64,000 bases of DNA from Trametes villosa (taxonomy: Eukaryota > Basidiomycota > Agaricomycetes > Polyporales > Polyporaceae), in NCBI GenBank assembly GCA_002964805.2, contig PUDQ02000016.1, positions 310,001-374,000 of the forward strand, written 5' to 3'. The notes beneath the pieces were generated by a model. The model searched no databases, was not told the DNA's origin, and saw only the letters and a program-made list of their open reading frames with translations. This document shows positions 1-11,954 of this stretch, one piece after another. The translations under genes were made by a program, and so were the position numbers. Every line of letters starts with the position of its first letter. Within the stretch, counting starts at the first letter, position 1.

Positions 1-3000
1 GGCCTCACGAGACGGAACTTGCTGGAGGAGACGCTGCGCTCGTTGAGGGCGGCGGACAGAGCAGAGAGCTGGAGGTTGTCGCAAGCCGAGCGCAAGGATG
101 GCGGAAGTTCTCGAGGCCAGGCTGCTAGTGCTCTGTCGACGTATTTCCTCGAGACCTTGCTCTTGCGGATGGTCTCCGCTTCGGCTTCCACCCAGGACAT
201 CAGCTGAGCACCAAGTTCGACCATGTAGGGCGTCCCAGTAGTCTCGAGGAACTGATGCGCCAGAGTGCTGGTCTGAACGAACACGTCGGTTAGGCGGTCG
301 TCTGCCTTGGGCACGTAGGTCTTGTAGAGAGATAGCGACCACCCGAGCAGTGACTGAGCACTACGAGCCAGGTCGGACTGAGCGAACAAGGCCGTGGTCC
401 TCCGCATCAGCACACGCAGAAGGCCGACATCTTGGAAGTGGGTGTGGTGACAGGATATCCACAGGCAGAGGGCGTTGATCAGCCTGTACTGCTCGTTGAC
501 TAGAGGGGACTGAGCGATGTCGGCGAAGAGATGATGCAGGACATGGTAGGTGACGGCGGGAGAGTCGCCGTGCTCGACCCGATTGCAGTACCAGGCGAGG
601 GAGCGAAGGACGATGTCAGTGCTGTAGAAGGGAAGGTTGGGTGTGTGGGCATCGAAAGTATCTCGAACACGGTACTTGGTGATCGAGAGGAAGCTTTCCA
701 CCGCGCCATCGAGGCCCTTCTGTTGAAGCGCTGCTACTATGGGTCCGTTCCCAGTGACGTCTTGATCTCCGAGAGTCCTAAGGATGGAGACGACGATGTT
801 GTCGACACTTTGCTGTGAGAGCTCCTTGAAGAGCTCCTCGTGCCCGAGAAGCCTCGTCTTCTCCTTCACCACCCTGTCGAGCGCACGTTCCACGCCTTCG
901 ACGTCTCCCTCGTCAGAGTGGGCGTTCAACCAAGAGGTGACCTCGTGAGCGATGAGGTCGGCAAAACACTCCCGGATGCCTTCTTCCTCGTCCTTCTGTA
1001 TGGCCTGACAGTGACGGGTAAAGAGCTCGGTCCCCGTGCCCATTTCTTCTGCGCTTCCGCCAGCAAGAAGATTGGTAGGGGTGAACGCGTGGAACGTCGC
1101 CTCTGCGCACTCCCGGCGGTCCCGGTACCCGAGCAGTTCAGGGGGAATACGGAAGACGTCGATGTTGGAACGCCGCATGGAGTAGGCGAACTGCGAAGCG
1201 TACGAGTTGAAGAGGTTGGCAAATCGTTCCATTCCCAGCCGCGCGGTGACGGCCATGAGAACTGCCTTGAGGTGACCATGGTAGAGGTTGTAGTAGAAGG
1301 AGACCTCAAGTAGGTGCCAATAGGCCCCTCGTCGGACTGACGCCTCGGATATGACTACACCGCCCAGACAAAGAAGCCGGGTAAGGATTCTCTCGAACCT
1401 GTGGTACAGACCAAAATCAGCCGAATCAAACTGCTGAACGCGCTCTGCCACTCACTGCTTGTAATCCGACGAGAGTCGAGTACGGATATCGTTGTACACT
1501 TTCATCGAGTCGCGACCGGCTAGACGGCCGACGGTGAAGATGCGAGGACTTGTAGCAGCAACGCGAAAGCGGATTCGAATGTCGTTGTCCCCGCCAAAAA
1601 TGGGCAAGATAGCTGCGGGGAAATCGTCGGGGTCCGGAACCTCGCCGTCAGCGTCCGGCATTCCCCAGATCTCCTGCTTTGGATCAAGCGCAAGGTATCT
1701 GTCGAAGAAACGGAGGACGGCGTCTCGCACACGCCAAGAGCTCGGTCCCGTTGTCCTGAGGAGCGCAACGCATCGCATGCAGTAGAAGCGGACACGTTCA
1801 CCGATATCCGCATCCTCTGCCCAAGCTCCATGCCAAAGGTGGGAAGTAGCTTCCAAGGTACGGACGACAAGTAGCATGGCGGATTCGTTGTTCTGGTAGG
1901 TGCGATCAGTGCAGAGCGCGTCCACCTGGAGCATGAGCTCTTTGAAGTTCGATCGACTGAGATGCAGCCTCCGATGGTGGACGTGGTCGAGGAAAGGGGG
2001 AGCTACCAGAAGGAACGGCGCAGGCTCGCAGCTCATGATGAGCTCCAGAAGCTCCCGGTCGTGCGTCGGCTCCCCAGACGAGGACTGCAGGATCGGGATC
2101 ATAACAAGAGCGGTGATGCAAGATCTCGCGATGTGACTGTTGTGCATAGCGGTGGCGGATAACTTCTGGGCCGCTTCAGTCGATACCGAGGCCACCGATA
2201 TGGGTGCGAAGTCGTCGTGGTCGCCCGTGTGCGAATGCGGTGTGTTCGGTGTATACCGCTCGATCGTAGTCTGGAGTACCTCTCGCAAGCGTTTGAGCAG
2301 ATCACCGAGCGCGTCTTGAACCTTCAAAAACAGTGCTATTATAAGTTGCCGATGCAAACAGGTGGTGAAACGGACGTACATCGGAGCTACGGAAGAGTGC
2401 CTTCTGCAGAGCCAGTCGGAACGCTGCACTCCCGTGGTTCGCTCTGGTCGAGCGCAGCAGACGCTGGAGTACCTCCGTGCGGATGCCTGTTCTTTTTCCA
2501 GGAGACACCAAGGCTTCCCAACCACCATTCTCGGAGTCGTCGCCGTCGCCGTCGTCCGCAAGGATCACAGGGTCGAGAGCTCCCAACAGCAGACGCCGCT
2601 CGTGCGCTTCCCAGCGGCGGTGTGTTAGGGAAGGAGCGATGACGCCGATCAACTTGCATGCGGCCTGGATGACGCGACGATTCGACTGGATACCGTTTAG
2701 GAGTAGCGACGACTCGAAGAAGAGAGAGGAGATGGCAAAGTCGAGGGAAGAGCGAAGAGTCTCCACCGTGTGCTTGCTACGGACTTCTTCATCAGTGACC
2801 AGAACGCCGCACATCCCTTCCAGGGACTTCAGCAGGAAAGCCGAAAGGCGACGCTCACGTCCTCGAGGAGGCGCCGGGTCCGTCGTATCGATGTCGTCCA
2901 CGAATGGCACCCCCGAGCCCCTGCCGGTAGTCGTTCCGGAAGACGCGGGAGCAGGGCCAGCTGACGAGGTCGGAGGATCGTAGGAAGGAAGGCGCGCGTG

Positions 3001-5285
3001 CAGCTGGAAGTCGCGTATAACCTTCGTACGAGTCTCCTCCGCCATTGCGTCCACGGTCAGCGAGGGCGGCAGCATGATCTCGCAGCGCAGCTCAACCCTT
3101 CGCGTGCATCCGGCGATCGCTTCAAGCAGCGAGTGTATATGCGCGATGGTGTAGTCCGGCATTGCTGTCCTTCGTCGCCCATCGACCCTCCACGCTTCCG
3201 TGAGCCACGAGAGAACCTTCTCTTCCATCTGCATGCGGTACAGCCGAACGTCTTGATTCGCGAAGCGGAGGCAGAGGACCATGAACCCACACACGGAGTC
3301 GTAGGGGAACGCCGGGCCCTGCACGTCCAGGTCCTTGACGAACGACTCGATCTCGCTTAAGACTCGCTGAGGAGAAAGCAGGCGTTTGGAGTGTAGAAGG
3401 AGCACGTGAGCCGCGTGACATGCTGCCCGAGAGACCGCCGGTACGTTGGCGCGGCGCATGGCATGAGTCCACACCGGATCCCAAAGAGAGGTTGCATCCA
3501 GGGTCGAGGGGGGCTCAGCGCCGGGAGCAGGGGGTGCTGAGTGTTCGGCATGAGCGATGGCAGCCAAGCATAGGAAAGTCCAAGACTGTATGTCGCCATC
3601 TTCGAAGGACACGAGGGAGGTAAGAGAGGAGATGAAGTCTCTGCGCAGCTGCTCGTGTAGAACGAGCCAGTGCTTCTCTGCGAAAAAAAGGAGAACCTGT
3701 AGGTGATGGACCTTCTTCTCGCGTGGTGTCTGCGTTCGGATGGTATGCAATAGCGAAGACATTGGGTTCTCCAGCTTCTGCCGTTTGCGCCCAGTCGTGA
3801 CGGTAGAGAAGGTCGACTCAACATGATGGTATATCTGAAGAACTGCTCAGTCAGGTGCATTTCAAGCAGTACTCCCGCATCTCTTACCCGTTCAACGCAA
3901 TCCGCTTCAAGTTCCAAAGCGGCCCAAGCCAGGGCGCGTGACTTGCTGAGGCCCCAGCCGTATCGGAAAGTGTTAGAATCGAGGGCTTGCTTCGTGTTTG
4001 TGCTGTCGCGTCCTTCCAGAACGCGCAACTGCAACGAATCAAGCCCGAGGCCCAAGGCAGTCCTTCCCGCTATCCCCTCCGCCGCTGACCAGAGCGCGCA
4101 AAAAGCCGCCACGCGGTCGATATCGGGGTCGCCGTCCAGGGGGCCTGCCGTGAGCACCGGGAAAAGAAGTCGCAGCACGATGATCGCATCGTCTGACTTC
4201 TCTCCATCCTTTGTGGCCCACAACGCTACCAGGGAGTGCCAAGACTGAGCAGAGAAGACCACGACAGGAAAGCGGCAGTTTAGAGTGTAATGGCCGAGAG
4301 CAGCAGAGAGGGCGGAGAGATAGTCGTGGCGCAAGGAGGAATCCGCTGAGTGCACTCGAAGGAAATACGAGAAGTAAGAAAGTAGCCTGGTGGGGAATGC
4401 GTGATACTCCTCGTCTTCCTGACGAGCCTCGGATGCCGTCGGCCGAGAAAGGATTGGGGCGGTGGGGGAGTTCAAAAGCAAGGCGATGACTCTCATGAAG
4501 GGAGCCTGTATCGAGACTTGCTGTCGAGCAACCCCTTGCGGAGCGGACAAAGTTGAACGAGCGCCCCCGCGAGTTGGTACGCTGTCGCGCCTCTGTCGCT
4601 TTAGTGAAGATGAAGCGGCGCGTCCGCTGGGCCTCTCAGGGGTACCATCACCAGCTGTCGAAGATCGTGGAGAGTTTGGATCCTCGTCAAAGTCACTTTC
4701 TCCATCGGCTTCCTGCATGTCAAGGTCGTCTGCGAGAGCACGCCGCGGAGGTCGGCCCAGGACGACGTTGAAACTGAGCGCTAGGATATTGTGCCACATG
4801 ATGTTAGGGACTGCATAGAGATGGGGTTTCCACGTGAAGACAGATTCGAGCGTGTGCGCGTAGTCGGAGGCTACGATGGAGACCAGTTCCTTATTGGCTA
4901 CGATGCCTTCGGAGAGATGGGTGAGCAAGGCCTTGAGGGTCCGCGAGGTGAGGTACTCCTTGCAAGAGTCGACGAGAAAACGCAGAGTCCTGGCTATCTC
5001 GGTCAGCCGGCCGACAGAGCGATCGCTGGGACCAGCGCTGTTGAGGGCGGATACAGAGCCTAGCTTGGCAATGCATTTCTTCAGCTGCAGATGATAGGCG
5101 TGAAAGAGAGCCTGAAGTACGGCAAGCCAGCCATTAACTGGTTCGTCCTTGGTAAATCGCGCGGGCGCTGAGGGGTGCGAGAAAACCTCCTTAAGTGTTT
5201 TGACACCCTTCTCTCGCACTGTTTCCTTCTCGCTGCGGGCGTCATGGAGTGCCTCCGAGAGGGTTTCCTTGTCCAGTCGAGACAT
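1..5285 (-). CDS. TEL1: TEL1/ATM-family checkpoint kinase, N-terminal part, cut by the window edge
   Basis: This is a PI3K-like protein kinase that signals DNA double-strand breaks and maintains telomeres in the nucleus. Only the N-terminal alpha-helical solenoid lies here; the FAT, kinase and FATC domains would be off the left edge. The model has four exons: 5285-3888, 3834-2380, 2321-1456 and 1398-1, with introns of 53-58 nt and phases that match, giving about 1,705 residues. The first 30 residues fit the TAN motif of Tel1/ATM N-termini (an L..A...K..R..G.K.L pattern ending in KEVFSHP). The segment GVVISEASVRRGAYWHLLE, followed about 30 residues later by LGMERFANLFNSYASQ, is typical of the family. 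The ATG at 5285 is the first in frame and starts the TAN region. The gene is divergent from the F-box gene at 5770, with 484 bp between them. Family assignment is firm; the introns are inferred. Confidence 0.88.
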
Positions 5286-5769
5286 GAACCTCCTACGTCG
5301 GAAGTATCAGTTAGTTGATTGGAGTATCTTCGTTGAGTGCGCGCGTACTCGCCAAGTTCTAAACTCAGGATATGAGGACAAAGGCTGGGGAGGACTCGGG
5401 GGCGGGAAGAGCTGCACTGGCTCGGCTCTAGCGCCCGAGGCGCGCGTGTCGGCGCCAAAGTCGCGTCGCGTTGGTTGCTCCTATTTGGTTTGTGGCTGAA
5501 TGAGCATATGTATTCGCGACTCGGAGCGCGCTCGAGACCCCTTTCCCTTGTTCTCCTACATCCTTTCGCCTCTTTGCACTCTCACCGTTCTATCGCAGCC
5601 TCGGGAAGAGAACACACTACCCCTTTAGCAGGCTAGTCAGACTGGGAACCATACTGTTGGTCTGCCTGCGACGGACTACTACCAACCGGCACGTCGTAAG
5701 TACTTGTTAGGCTACCTACATGTATCGTACTATGTAAACCCATACCTATTTGATACAGTGCCCCGCCCC
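5286..5769. other. Divergent intergenic region between TEL1 and the first F-box gene
   Basis: This 484-bp stretch must hold the promoters of both flanking genes, which are transcribed away from each other. It is pyrimidine-rich around 5530-5600. I see no clear TATA box, RNA gene or repeat in it. Confidence 0.5.
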
Positions 5770-7524
5770 ATGACTGACGTCGCAGCAACGTCATTGCGGG
5801 AAGCCTTAGAGGAGGAGATTGCTGGTCATGCACAAGCCATCATCGACCTCAGAGGTCGACTGAACACCTTGACCACCATTGCCCGTCTACCGCCGGAACT
5901 CCTCTCCGAAATCTTCCTGCACGTAGTGAGAGATTCCTACGACACACACCACTGCTACCACTACGGTCACCACGGCGTATCCCGCTTTTACACATGGATC
6001 CAGGTCTCCCATGTCTGCCGTAGCTGGCGCGCGGTCGCCCTCAATACGCCTCGGCTATGGGGGCACATCATTCTCACTAAGAGGCCTATCGTAGAAGACC
6101 TACTCTCTCGGTCCAAGAAAGCTCCGTTGCTGGTCAGCGCCTCCATTGCATCGACACTCGACGACCGGGGACGACTTCTGGAGGACGTGATGCGGGACCC
6201 TTCGCGGCTGCAAGAGTTTCGCCTGTTGGGGCCAGCCCGGCTCCTGCAGGACTTCTGCCCGAAGCTCTCGGGGCCCGCTAGCAATCTCGAGTCGTTGGTG
6301 CTCGCGGACAGCGGCGCCCACGCTTACTCCCACAATGTCGGCGGCACCGCGCTTTCACCCGAACTGTTCACAGGGCAGCTCCCCCGCCTGCGCTCCCTCG
6401 AGATCCGACAGCTCGTATTCAGCTGGAAGATCCCCGTGCTATCCCCGAGCCTCACCCGCCTTGTGCTGATCGGCCGCCTAGACTCTCAAGCACTGCTAGG
6501 TTCCTTCGACCAGCTTCTTGCCGCACTCGACTCCATGTCGTGCTTGGAATCGTTGGATCTGCAAGATGCGGTGCCCCGCCTGCCAGCTGAGACACTGGCT
6601 GTCCCGGCCCCGCAGCGTATAGTCGCTCTTCCCCGACTACATTCCATCACCCTGGCAGGCCAGTGTCTTGACTGTGCAAACCTCATCAACCACCTCTCTA
6701 TGCCCCCGACTACTCTCCTCAGGCTGACGGGCCGCAGCAAGGGCGGCGGTCGCGAGCTGTTCCGCATCGTCGGAGAACATTTCGCCCCCCTCCTCACCGT
6801 GCGGCTCTTGTCCGTGCACGGCTGCCCCCTGCAGATGTCCGGCTGGCGGGCTCTCATCGACCCGGGCTCCCCGTTCAATCTGAGCTCCCCCGCAACCCAG
6901 CCAGATATCGAAGTGCGCATCGACTGCTTCTTACCGGACTGCTCGATAGCGAACGACATCATCACTGCCTCCAAGTGGCTCGCCCCGGTCCGCAGCCTGG
7001 CCCTCGAATCGTCGTACGACACCTGGCGCTGGAAAGACGTCTTCGCGAAGATGCCGAACCTCCGAACGTTGTCCATCATCGGGAACCCTCAGGACGACCT
7101 CCTTGTCGCGCTCTCTACCGTTCGTCAGGGGAAGAAGAAGCGCCCGTCATCGATGCCCCTCCCGCATCTACGAGTCCTCGGCTTCACCGAAGCACGGCTA
7201 TGCAGCGTGGACTACGACGACCCGCCGGAGTTTCTCGACAAGCTCGAAGATTGGCTCCTCATGCGCTGCAACTACGACCTCCCCATTGACGAGCTGCGCC
7301 TGAACTCATGCTACAATGTCACCACGGACGAGGTGGACCGGCTCGCCGAGGTTGTGCCATATGTCGACTGGGACGGGGAGGAGCAGTTCGAAAGCGAAGG
7401 CGAAGAAGACGAAGAAGACGAGGGCGAGGGCGATCTTGACATGCTCTACGATGAAGACTACGATCACTACGACTATGACTATGACATGGACGACCCTTAC
7501 GGGGTCCCATGGGGACTCTGGTGA
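5770..7524 (+). CDS. F-box protein with LRR-like body, paralogue 1
   Basis: This is a probable substrate receptor for an SCF ubiquitin ligase. It is a single exon of 584 residues. A short coiled segment (EEEIAGHAQAIIDLRGRLN) precedes an F-box-like motif, ARLPPELLSEIFLHVV, at about residues 33-50. The next helix carries the typical WIQVSHVCRSWRAVALNTPRLW. The body consists of degenerate leucine-rich stretches (LESLDLQDAVPRLP, LRTLSIIGNP). The last 50 residues are very acidic and rich in Asp, Glu and Tyr. The ATG at 5770 is the first in-frame ATG; the open frame upstream has none. The next gene downstream is a paralogue with the same layout. Substrate and pathway cannot be read from sequence. 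Confidence 0.85.
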   Translation: MTDVAATSLREALEEEIAGHAQAIIDLRGRLNTLTTIARLPPELLSEIFLHVVRDSYDTHHCYHYGHHGVSRFYTWIQVSHVCRSWRAVALNTPRLWGHIILTKRPIVEDLLSRSKKAPLLVSASIASTLDDRGRLLEDVMRDPSRLQEFRLLGPARLLQDFCPKLSGPASNLESLVLADSGAHAYSHNVGGTALSPELFTGQLPRLRSLEIRQLVFSWKIPVLSPSLTRLVLIGRLDSQALLGSFDQLLAALDSMSCLESLDLQDAVPRLPAETLAVPAPQRIVALPRLHSITLAGQCLDCANLINHLSMPPTTLLRLTGRSKGGGRELFRIVGEHFAPLLTVRLLSVHGCPLQMSGWRALIDPGSPFNLSSPATQPDIEVRIDCFLPDCSIANDIITASKWLAPVRSLALESSYDTWRWKDVFAKMPNLRTLSIIGNPQDDLLVALSTVRQGKKKRPSSMPLPHLRVLGFTEARLCSVDYDDPPEFLDKLEDWLLMRCNYDLPIDELRLNSCYNVTTDEVDRLAEVVPYVDWDGEEQFESEGEEDEEDEGEGDLDMLYDEDYDHYDYDYDMDDPYGVPWGLW

Positions 7525-8293
7525 CCCGCGTGGAGATACTAGTATGTCCCTCTACTCGCCGTCCGAGAGGATAAATATTAATAAGTGTTGTCCACGCAGA
7601 GCACATGTCCCTTGGAGCGTCGTTACATCCATCCCGCACGGTCCTGCTACCTTATGAATCCTGTATACTTACTTTCACATCTCTAATTTTGATTTCTGAA
7701 TTACGCGTCTTGTTCTTCGGTTGTCATTCTCGTACGAATCCCCATGCCAGCAGCGGCCGGTGTGCTGACCAGGCTACTAGACCGCGGTCCCCTAATCCTA
7801 GTACTTCCGGACCCTCAGAGGCAAAAAAAAAAGGTTACATCTAATATGCTCCCTCAGAACACGACTTGGGATTCAGTATTATAAAGTCTTTCGTTGCTCT
7901 GTAATGTCGCCATTGGGAGACTTGAATTGAGGACGGGCGCTTGGCGCTCGACGCTTGTTTGGCTGTGTTTGGCTGCTGTTGGTGCGCATACAATGAGCGT
8001 TGTGGCTAGCTGAGCGACCTCTTCCTCATCCTCCGATCTCGTCTCATGCATTACAGCACATAGAAAGTTCACAGGCAGCGCTGCTACAGTTTAACACGCT
8101 GTCCTTGCAACCCCTATCATACCTACCCCCCCTCCCGAACCGCCAACAGTAATCAAACACTTTCGCAGCTCCTCTACTCAACCCAAACTTGCAGCATCTC
8201 TTCGCGTCCGCCGAACTGCGGCTCACCGGAAATAAGTTGGTCTCCGCGTTTTTATTCTCCTTTGAGGTCCAAATTCTGACTGTGAAACAAGAC
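7525..8293. other. Intergenic region between F-box paralogues
   Basis: This 769-bp stretch has no convincing gene on either strand. An A10 run lies near 7824. It should contain the 3' end of the first F-box transcript and the promoter of the second. Confidence 0.45.
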
Positions 8294-10072
8294 ATGGCTC
8301 TGCAGGTCCCACGCTCGTCTCTAGACAGTCAAGATGTCCTCGTCCACGAGCGCACAGTTTTGGAACGCCAGATTGCGACACACGCAAACGCCATTATCGA
8401 TCTGAAGAGTCGTATCAATAGGATGTCCAGAACGGCGCGTCTCCCACCGGAAATCCTTTCGGAGATCTTCACTCTCGTCGCCGTGGAGTACTACCAGTCC
8501 AGACGCTGGAACCATTATAGCCCCGCGTACGCCTACAAGTGGATCTCCATCACCCACGTCTGTCGCACCTGGCGCGAAATAGCTCTTGGTACCCCGAGAC
8601 TGTGGAGCCGCATCACCCTGACGCGACCTGACATCGCCCTAGAGGTTCTGGCGCGCTCAAAGAAAGCCCCTCTTTGGGTCTCGGCGACGCTCGGCAACGT
8701 GGACGACCCCCGGGCAGCCGCTCTAGACACGCTGATAGAAGAGTCCAATCGGATGAAGGAGCTGCAGCTTACGGGTCCTACACGGACCGTCCTGCACCAT
8801 GCGGCCAAGTGGCGCACGAGCGCGGACCTCTTGGAATCGTTGACGATCAGCTCCGACTTCAAGCAGTTCGATCCCGACGCGCTCCTTCCATCCGCTCCTC
8901 TTTCCTCCGAGCTGTTCTCGGGGCAGACTCCGAACCTCCATCGATTGCAGGTGCACAGGATCACCATCGACTGGACGAACCCCATCATCTGCCCATCCCT
9001 CCGAACTCTTACCATCCATGCTATGTATGACACCGCTTCTCGGGTGGGCAAGTTCTCACAACTTCTCGACGCGCTCGAGGGTATGCCCCTGCTGGAGACC
9101 CTGCAGCTCCGCGAGTCGATCCCCCGCTTACCAGAGGACGTCGTTCTGCTTTCCGAGGGCGCGCAACGCACGGTCTCCCTTCCCAATCTCCGCAGCATCG
9201 AAGTGGTCTCCGACGCCATCGACTGTGCCAACTTCCTTCGTCACATCTCCGCCCCTCCAAACGTACGCGTAACTGTCAACGGGCGCACCGAGAGAGGTGC
9301 CGAAGCTCTCGTCCAGGTCTTCGGCGAGTGGCTCAGCCGTTCCGTGCCTCTCACCACCGCGCGGCTTGCGCCTATGTACTCCTCCCAGATCTACATCCAG
9401 CTCTGGCGCGACTACATGGACCCCAACGACAAGGCGTGCGACGTCCTACCGGCCGACGCGGAGCTGTCCTTGGACTCCTTCCCGCAATCCCGTGCTCTTC
9501 AAGCGCTCATGCACCACTCCGTCTTCTTCGCTCGGCTGCACCGCTTCGAGATCGACATCGAGTCGCAGCGGAGCTGGGACTGGCGGGCCCTTTTTGGGCG
9601 GATGCCGGAGGTCCGAGTCCTCTCGGTCACCGGCCACCCTGAAGCCGACTTCCTCCCTGCTCTCGCACCTATGGACGAGGGTGAAGATGCCGAAATCCCA
9701 CTCAAGCACCTCCACACGCTCGAGCTCGACAGCGTGCGCTTCGGCTGCGCGCACGCAGACCACGAGTCTCGCTTCCTCGAGGAGCTGATGAACTGGCTCA
9801 TCTTGCGGAGCCACATCGGGAGCCCGATCAACGCGCTCGTCCTGCGCGCGTGTATCAACGCGGAGGAGGCGGACGTCGACCGCCTGCGCGAGCTGGTGAC
9901 GGAAGTTTGGTGGGACGGGCGCAAGTGCTTCGACGACGACTACTATGGCCCCAGCTCGCTGGAGGCTGTGGAGCTGGGCGATTATCTCTACTACGACGAC
10001 CCGCTCTCTACGGACGACCTGTACGGGGACGACTACGATCTCGACTTCTTCATGATCCCGTTCGGATTCTGA
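8294..10072 (+). CDS. F-box protein with LRR-like body, paralogue 2
   Basis: This tandem paralogue of the gene at 5770 is 592 residues in one exon and is probably an SCF substrate receptor. A coiled segment (RQIATHANAIIDLKSRIN) precedes the F-box-like ARLPPEILSEIFTLVA and the helix WISITHVCRTWREIALGTPRLW. The order of recognisable blocks matches paralogue 1 throughout: SKKAPLWVSA against SKKAPLLVSA, then LPNLRSIEVVSDAIDCANFLRHIS against LPRLHSITLAGQCLDCANLINHLS. The tail is again rich in Asp and Tyr. The ATG at 8294 is the first in-frame ATG. Head-to-tail orientation points to local duplication followed by divergence. Confidence 0.85.
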   Translation: MALQVPRSSLDSQDVLVHERTVLERQIATHANAIIDLKSRINRMSRTARLPPEILSEIFTLVAVEYYQSRRWNHYSPAYAYKWISITHVCRTWREIALGTPRLWSRITLTRPDIALEVLARSKKAPLWVSATLGNVDDPRAAALDTLIEESNRMKELQLTGPTRTVLHHAAKWRTSADLLESLTISSDFKQFDPDALLPSAPLSSELFSGQTPNLHRLQVHRITIDWTNPIICPSLRTLTIHAMYDTASRVGKFSQLLDALEGMPLLETLQLRESIPRLPEDVVLLSEGAQRTVSLPNLRSIEVVSDAIDCANFLRHISAPPNVRVTVNGRTERGAEALVQVFGEWLSRSVPLTTARLAPMYSSQIYIQLWRDYMDPNDKACDVLPADAELSLDSFPQSRALQALMHHSVFFARLHRFEIDIESQRSWDWRALFGRMPEVRVLSVTGHPEADFLPALAPMDEGEDAEIPLKHLHTLELDSVRFGCAHADHESRFLEELMNWLILRSHIGSPINALVLRACINAEEADVDRLRELVTEVWWDGRKCFDDDYYGPSSLEAVELGDYLYYDDPLSTDDLYGDDYDLDFFMIPFGF

Positions 10073-10847
10073 AGGCGCATGGTACGTTGTGTGCTGGAAT
10101 ACGCGGACGTAATACTGACTGGTCAATGTTTTAGCTAGGCTCCTAAACCTTCCCGAATGGTTCCTTCATGACGCGCCTCGTCTCTCGGACTAACTATTTG
10201 TTACGCATATACATGCTCTGTACTCTTAGTGTACTAAGTATACTTTTCTCGCGCAGCCGAGATGGACTAGTCTTATATACACGTCCAATGCTTCACCAGG
10301 GCGATGCACAACGCCTTACGCTAGTCTGATACGTTGACGCGCGGATCATTGACGTATACGGCACAACTGGGAGTGTCCAAATTCCCCCTCACGCGCGCCA
10401 GAGGGTGGTGACTGACTATGACTCGCACGAAAGACACGCTGCTCGCGAATTAGCGAGAGGATCAGAATCCGATGTTGTACTGACGCGCCCTGGCACGATT
10501 TAGTCTTCAGGGTAAGGTACTTGCTCACACGTCGTCTCTCGGGATGGCGTAGGGGCAAGGGAACTGAGATGTGCCTTCGGCTAGTGCAATAGGATCCAGT
10601 GACGTAGAACTTGAAGAAGGTGTATTGTTCGTGGAGTTCTATTATTACTGTTACAATACCGCTCTCCTCAGGGATTGAATGCGACGAGTGGCACTGCAAG
10701 AGACACTGATCATATCCGCATTCACCACGGGCACACACATTGAGCGGCGAGCCCAAAGGACGGAAAATGCGATGTGTACAAGGAAGGGCCCATGCCTAGG
10801 TTCCGGGGGGCAGAGACGTCGACACCGGCCGAGTCGACGCGCGGCGG
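10073..10847. other. Intergenic region between convergent F-box 2 and RPB4
   Basis: Both flanking genes end here, so this 775-bp stretch holds two 3' ends. I found no open frame with coding character, RNA gene or repeat. Confidence 0.45.
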
Positions 10848-11470
10848 CTAAGACTGGAACTTCCGCATGGTCTGGATCTCGTCGAGGAGTGGTTGCAGTT
10901 TGTCGTCATCGACCTTCACAAGACTATAGGTGACGTGTCAGCGCATCTCGGCGAACGTGAACGTAAACCTTGCATGCCTGGGGATGATGCTCTTCGACTC
11001 CTCTGCAGTCACCGGACACAGATTGGCGATTTGCGCAATCTCAAACTGCGTGAGATCAGACTCCCTCCGCAGAGTCCTTGTGGAAAATCCGGGGTTAGTG
11101 TAAGGGTATGGGAGTCGAGGTTTCAGTAACTCACTCTCGAATCGCCGCAGCTGCTTCTGGCTTGTCGAACTTGGCAAAGGTTTTCACATATTCAAGGGTC
11201 TTCTTATACACGCTATCACAGGGTTATGGTAGAGAACAAGGAATAGTAGAAAGACATACGAAGTGTCGGGCGCGGCCTTCTCTGACGGACGATGTTCCAG
11301 CAGGTAGCGAACCTCAGAAATGAGCAGACAACCGGCGTTGTTGAACTCTGGAAGCAGCTCAGTTTTCCGTCATTCACACTAGCTTCAGGGAGATGATGTT
11401 ATGTACCAGGTCCGAGCCTGAGAGCAGACGCGTCCTCCTCTTCGTGTGCGGGGCGGTGTCGGAGACTCAT
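10848..11470 (-). CDS. RPB4: RNA polymerase II subunit RPB4
   Basis: Rpb4 pairs with Rpb7 to form the stalk of RNA polymerase II and works in initiation and mRNA fate. Five exons (11470-11407, 11347-11260, 11212-11135, 11076-10978, 10923-10848) join to 134 residues, close to animal RPB4 length. The product has the family landmarks: an acidic N-terminus (EEEDASALRLGPEF), CLLISEVRYLLEHR, QFEIAQIANLCPVTAEESK, SIIPSL and a C-terminus LLDEIQTMRKFQS. Introns are 47-59 nt. The fourth intron must start at GC (CAG then GCATGC) to keep the frame, making it a GC-AG intron. The gene is divergent from the transporter at 11955, with 484 bp between them. The assignment is certain by motif order. Confidence 0.92.
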
Positions 11471-11954
11471 GGTGGCTGAAGCGGAGACAGGGCGGTTGTT
11501 TGCGAGTATTGTGCAAAGGCTTTAGATCCTAACACGCGCAAATAATCTGCGGCGGCGCTCCGAGAGGCGCCTAAAGGCACTCGCCGTTGCTCCGGCTCGG
11601 TGCAGTGGGCGGTGTGGCTGTTGCGCTCGATACCGAGACATCTAGGCTTCTTGGGTGCTGCTTTCCAGCTGGTGCATAGTATCTTTACTCTTCTCCTCGA
11701 CGCCGTGCAGGAGTGAAGCTATCTCTCGTCCTCATCGACGTTCGCCGGCCGCCACGGAGGGATCTACGGCGTAGCTGACAAATCTGGCTCCGGGTCGCTT
11801 TCCCCACACGGGTCCCAATCCGGCAGCCGCCTCCTCTACCGGCCGCCGCGTTGTTCACGCTACCGCCCTCGACATTGTCTCTCCCGGCCACCGCACCACC
11901 ACCTTCAACTCTACGCTTTCTGCACTGGACATTGATCGCGAGGACCCGTACGAG
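11471..11954. other. Divergent promoter region, RPB4 / amino-acid transporter
   Basis: The two flanking genes are transcribed outward from this 484-bp stretch. No TATA box is obvious for either. The part after about 11690 is probably the 5' UTR of the transporter. Confidence 0.45.

Noticed and set aside
9446..10126. A 226-codon minus-strand open frame opposite F-box paralogue 2.
   Set aside because: Antisense shadow of a clear F-box gene; composition rich in Val/Arg/Glu is typical of the reverse of GC-rich coding DNA.
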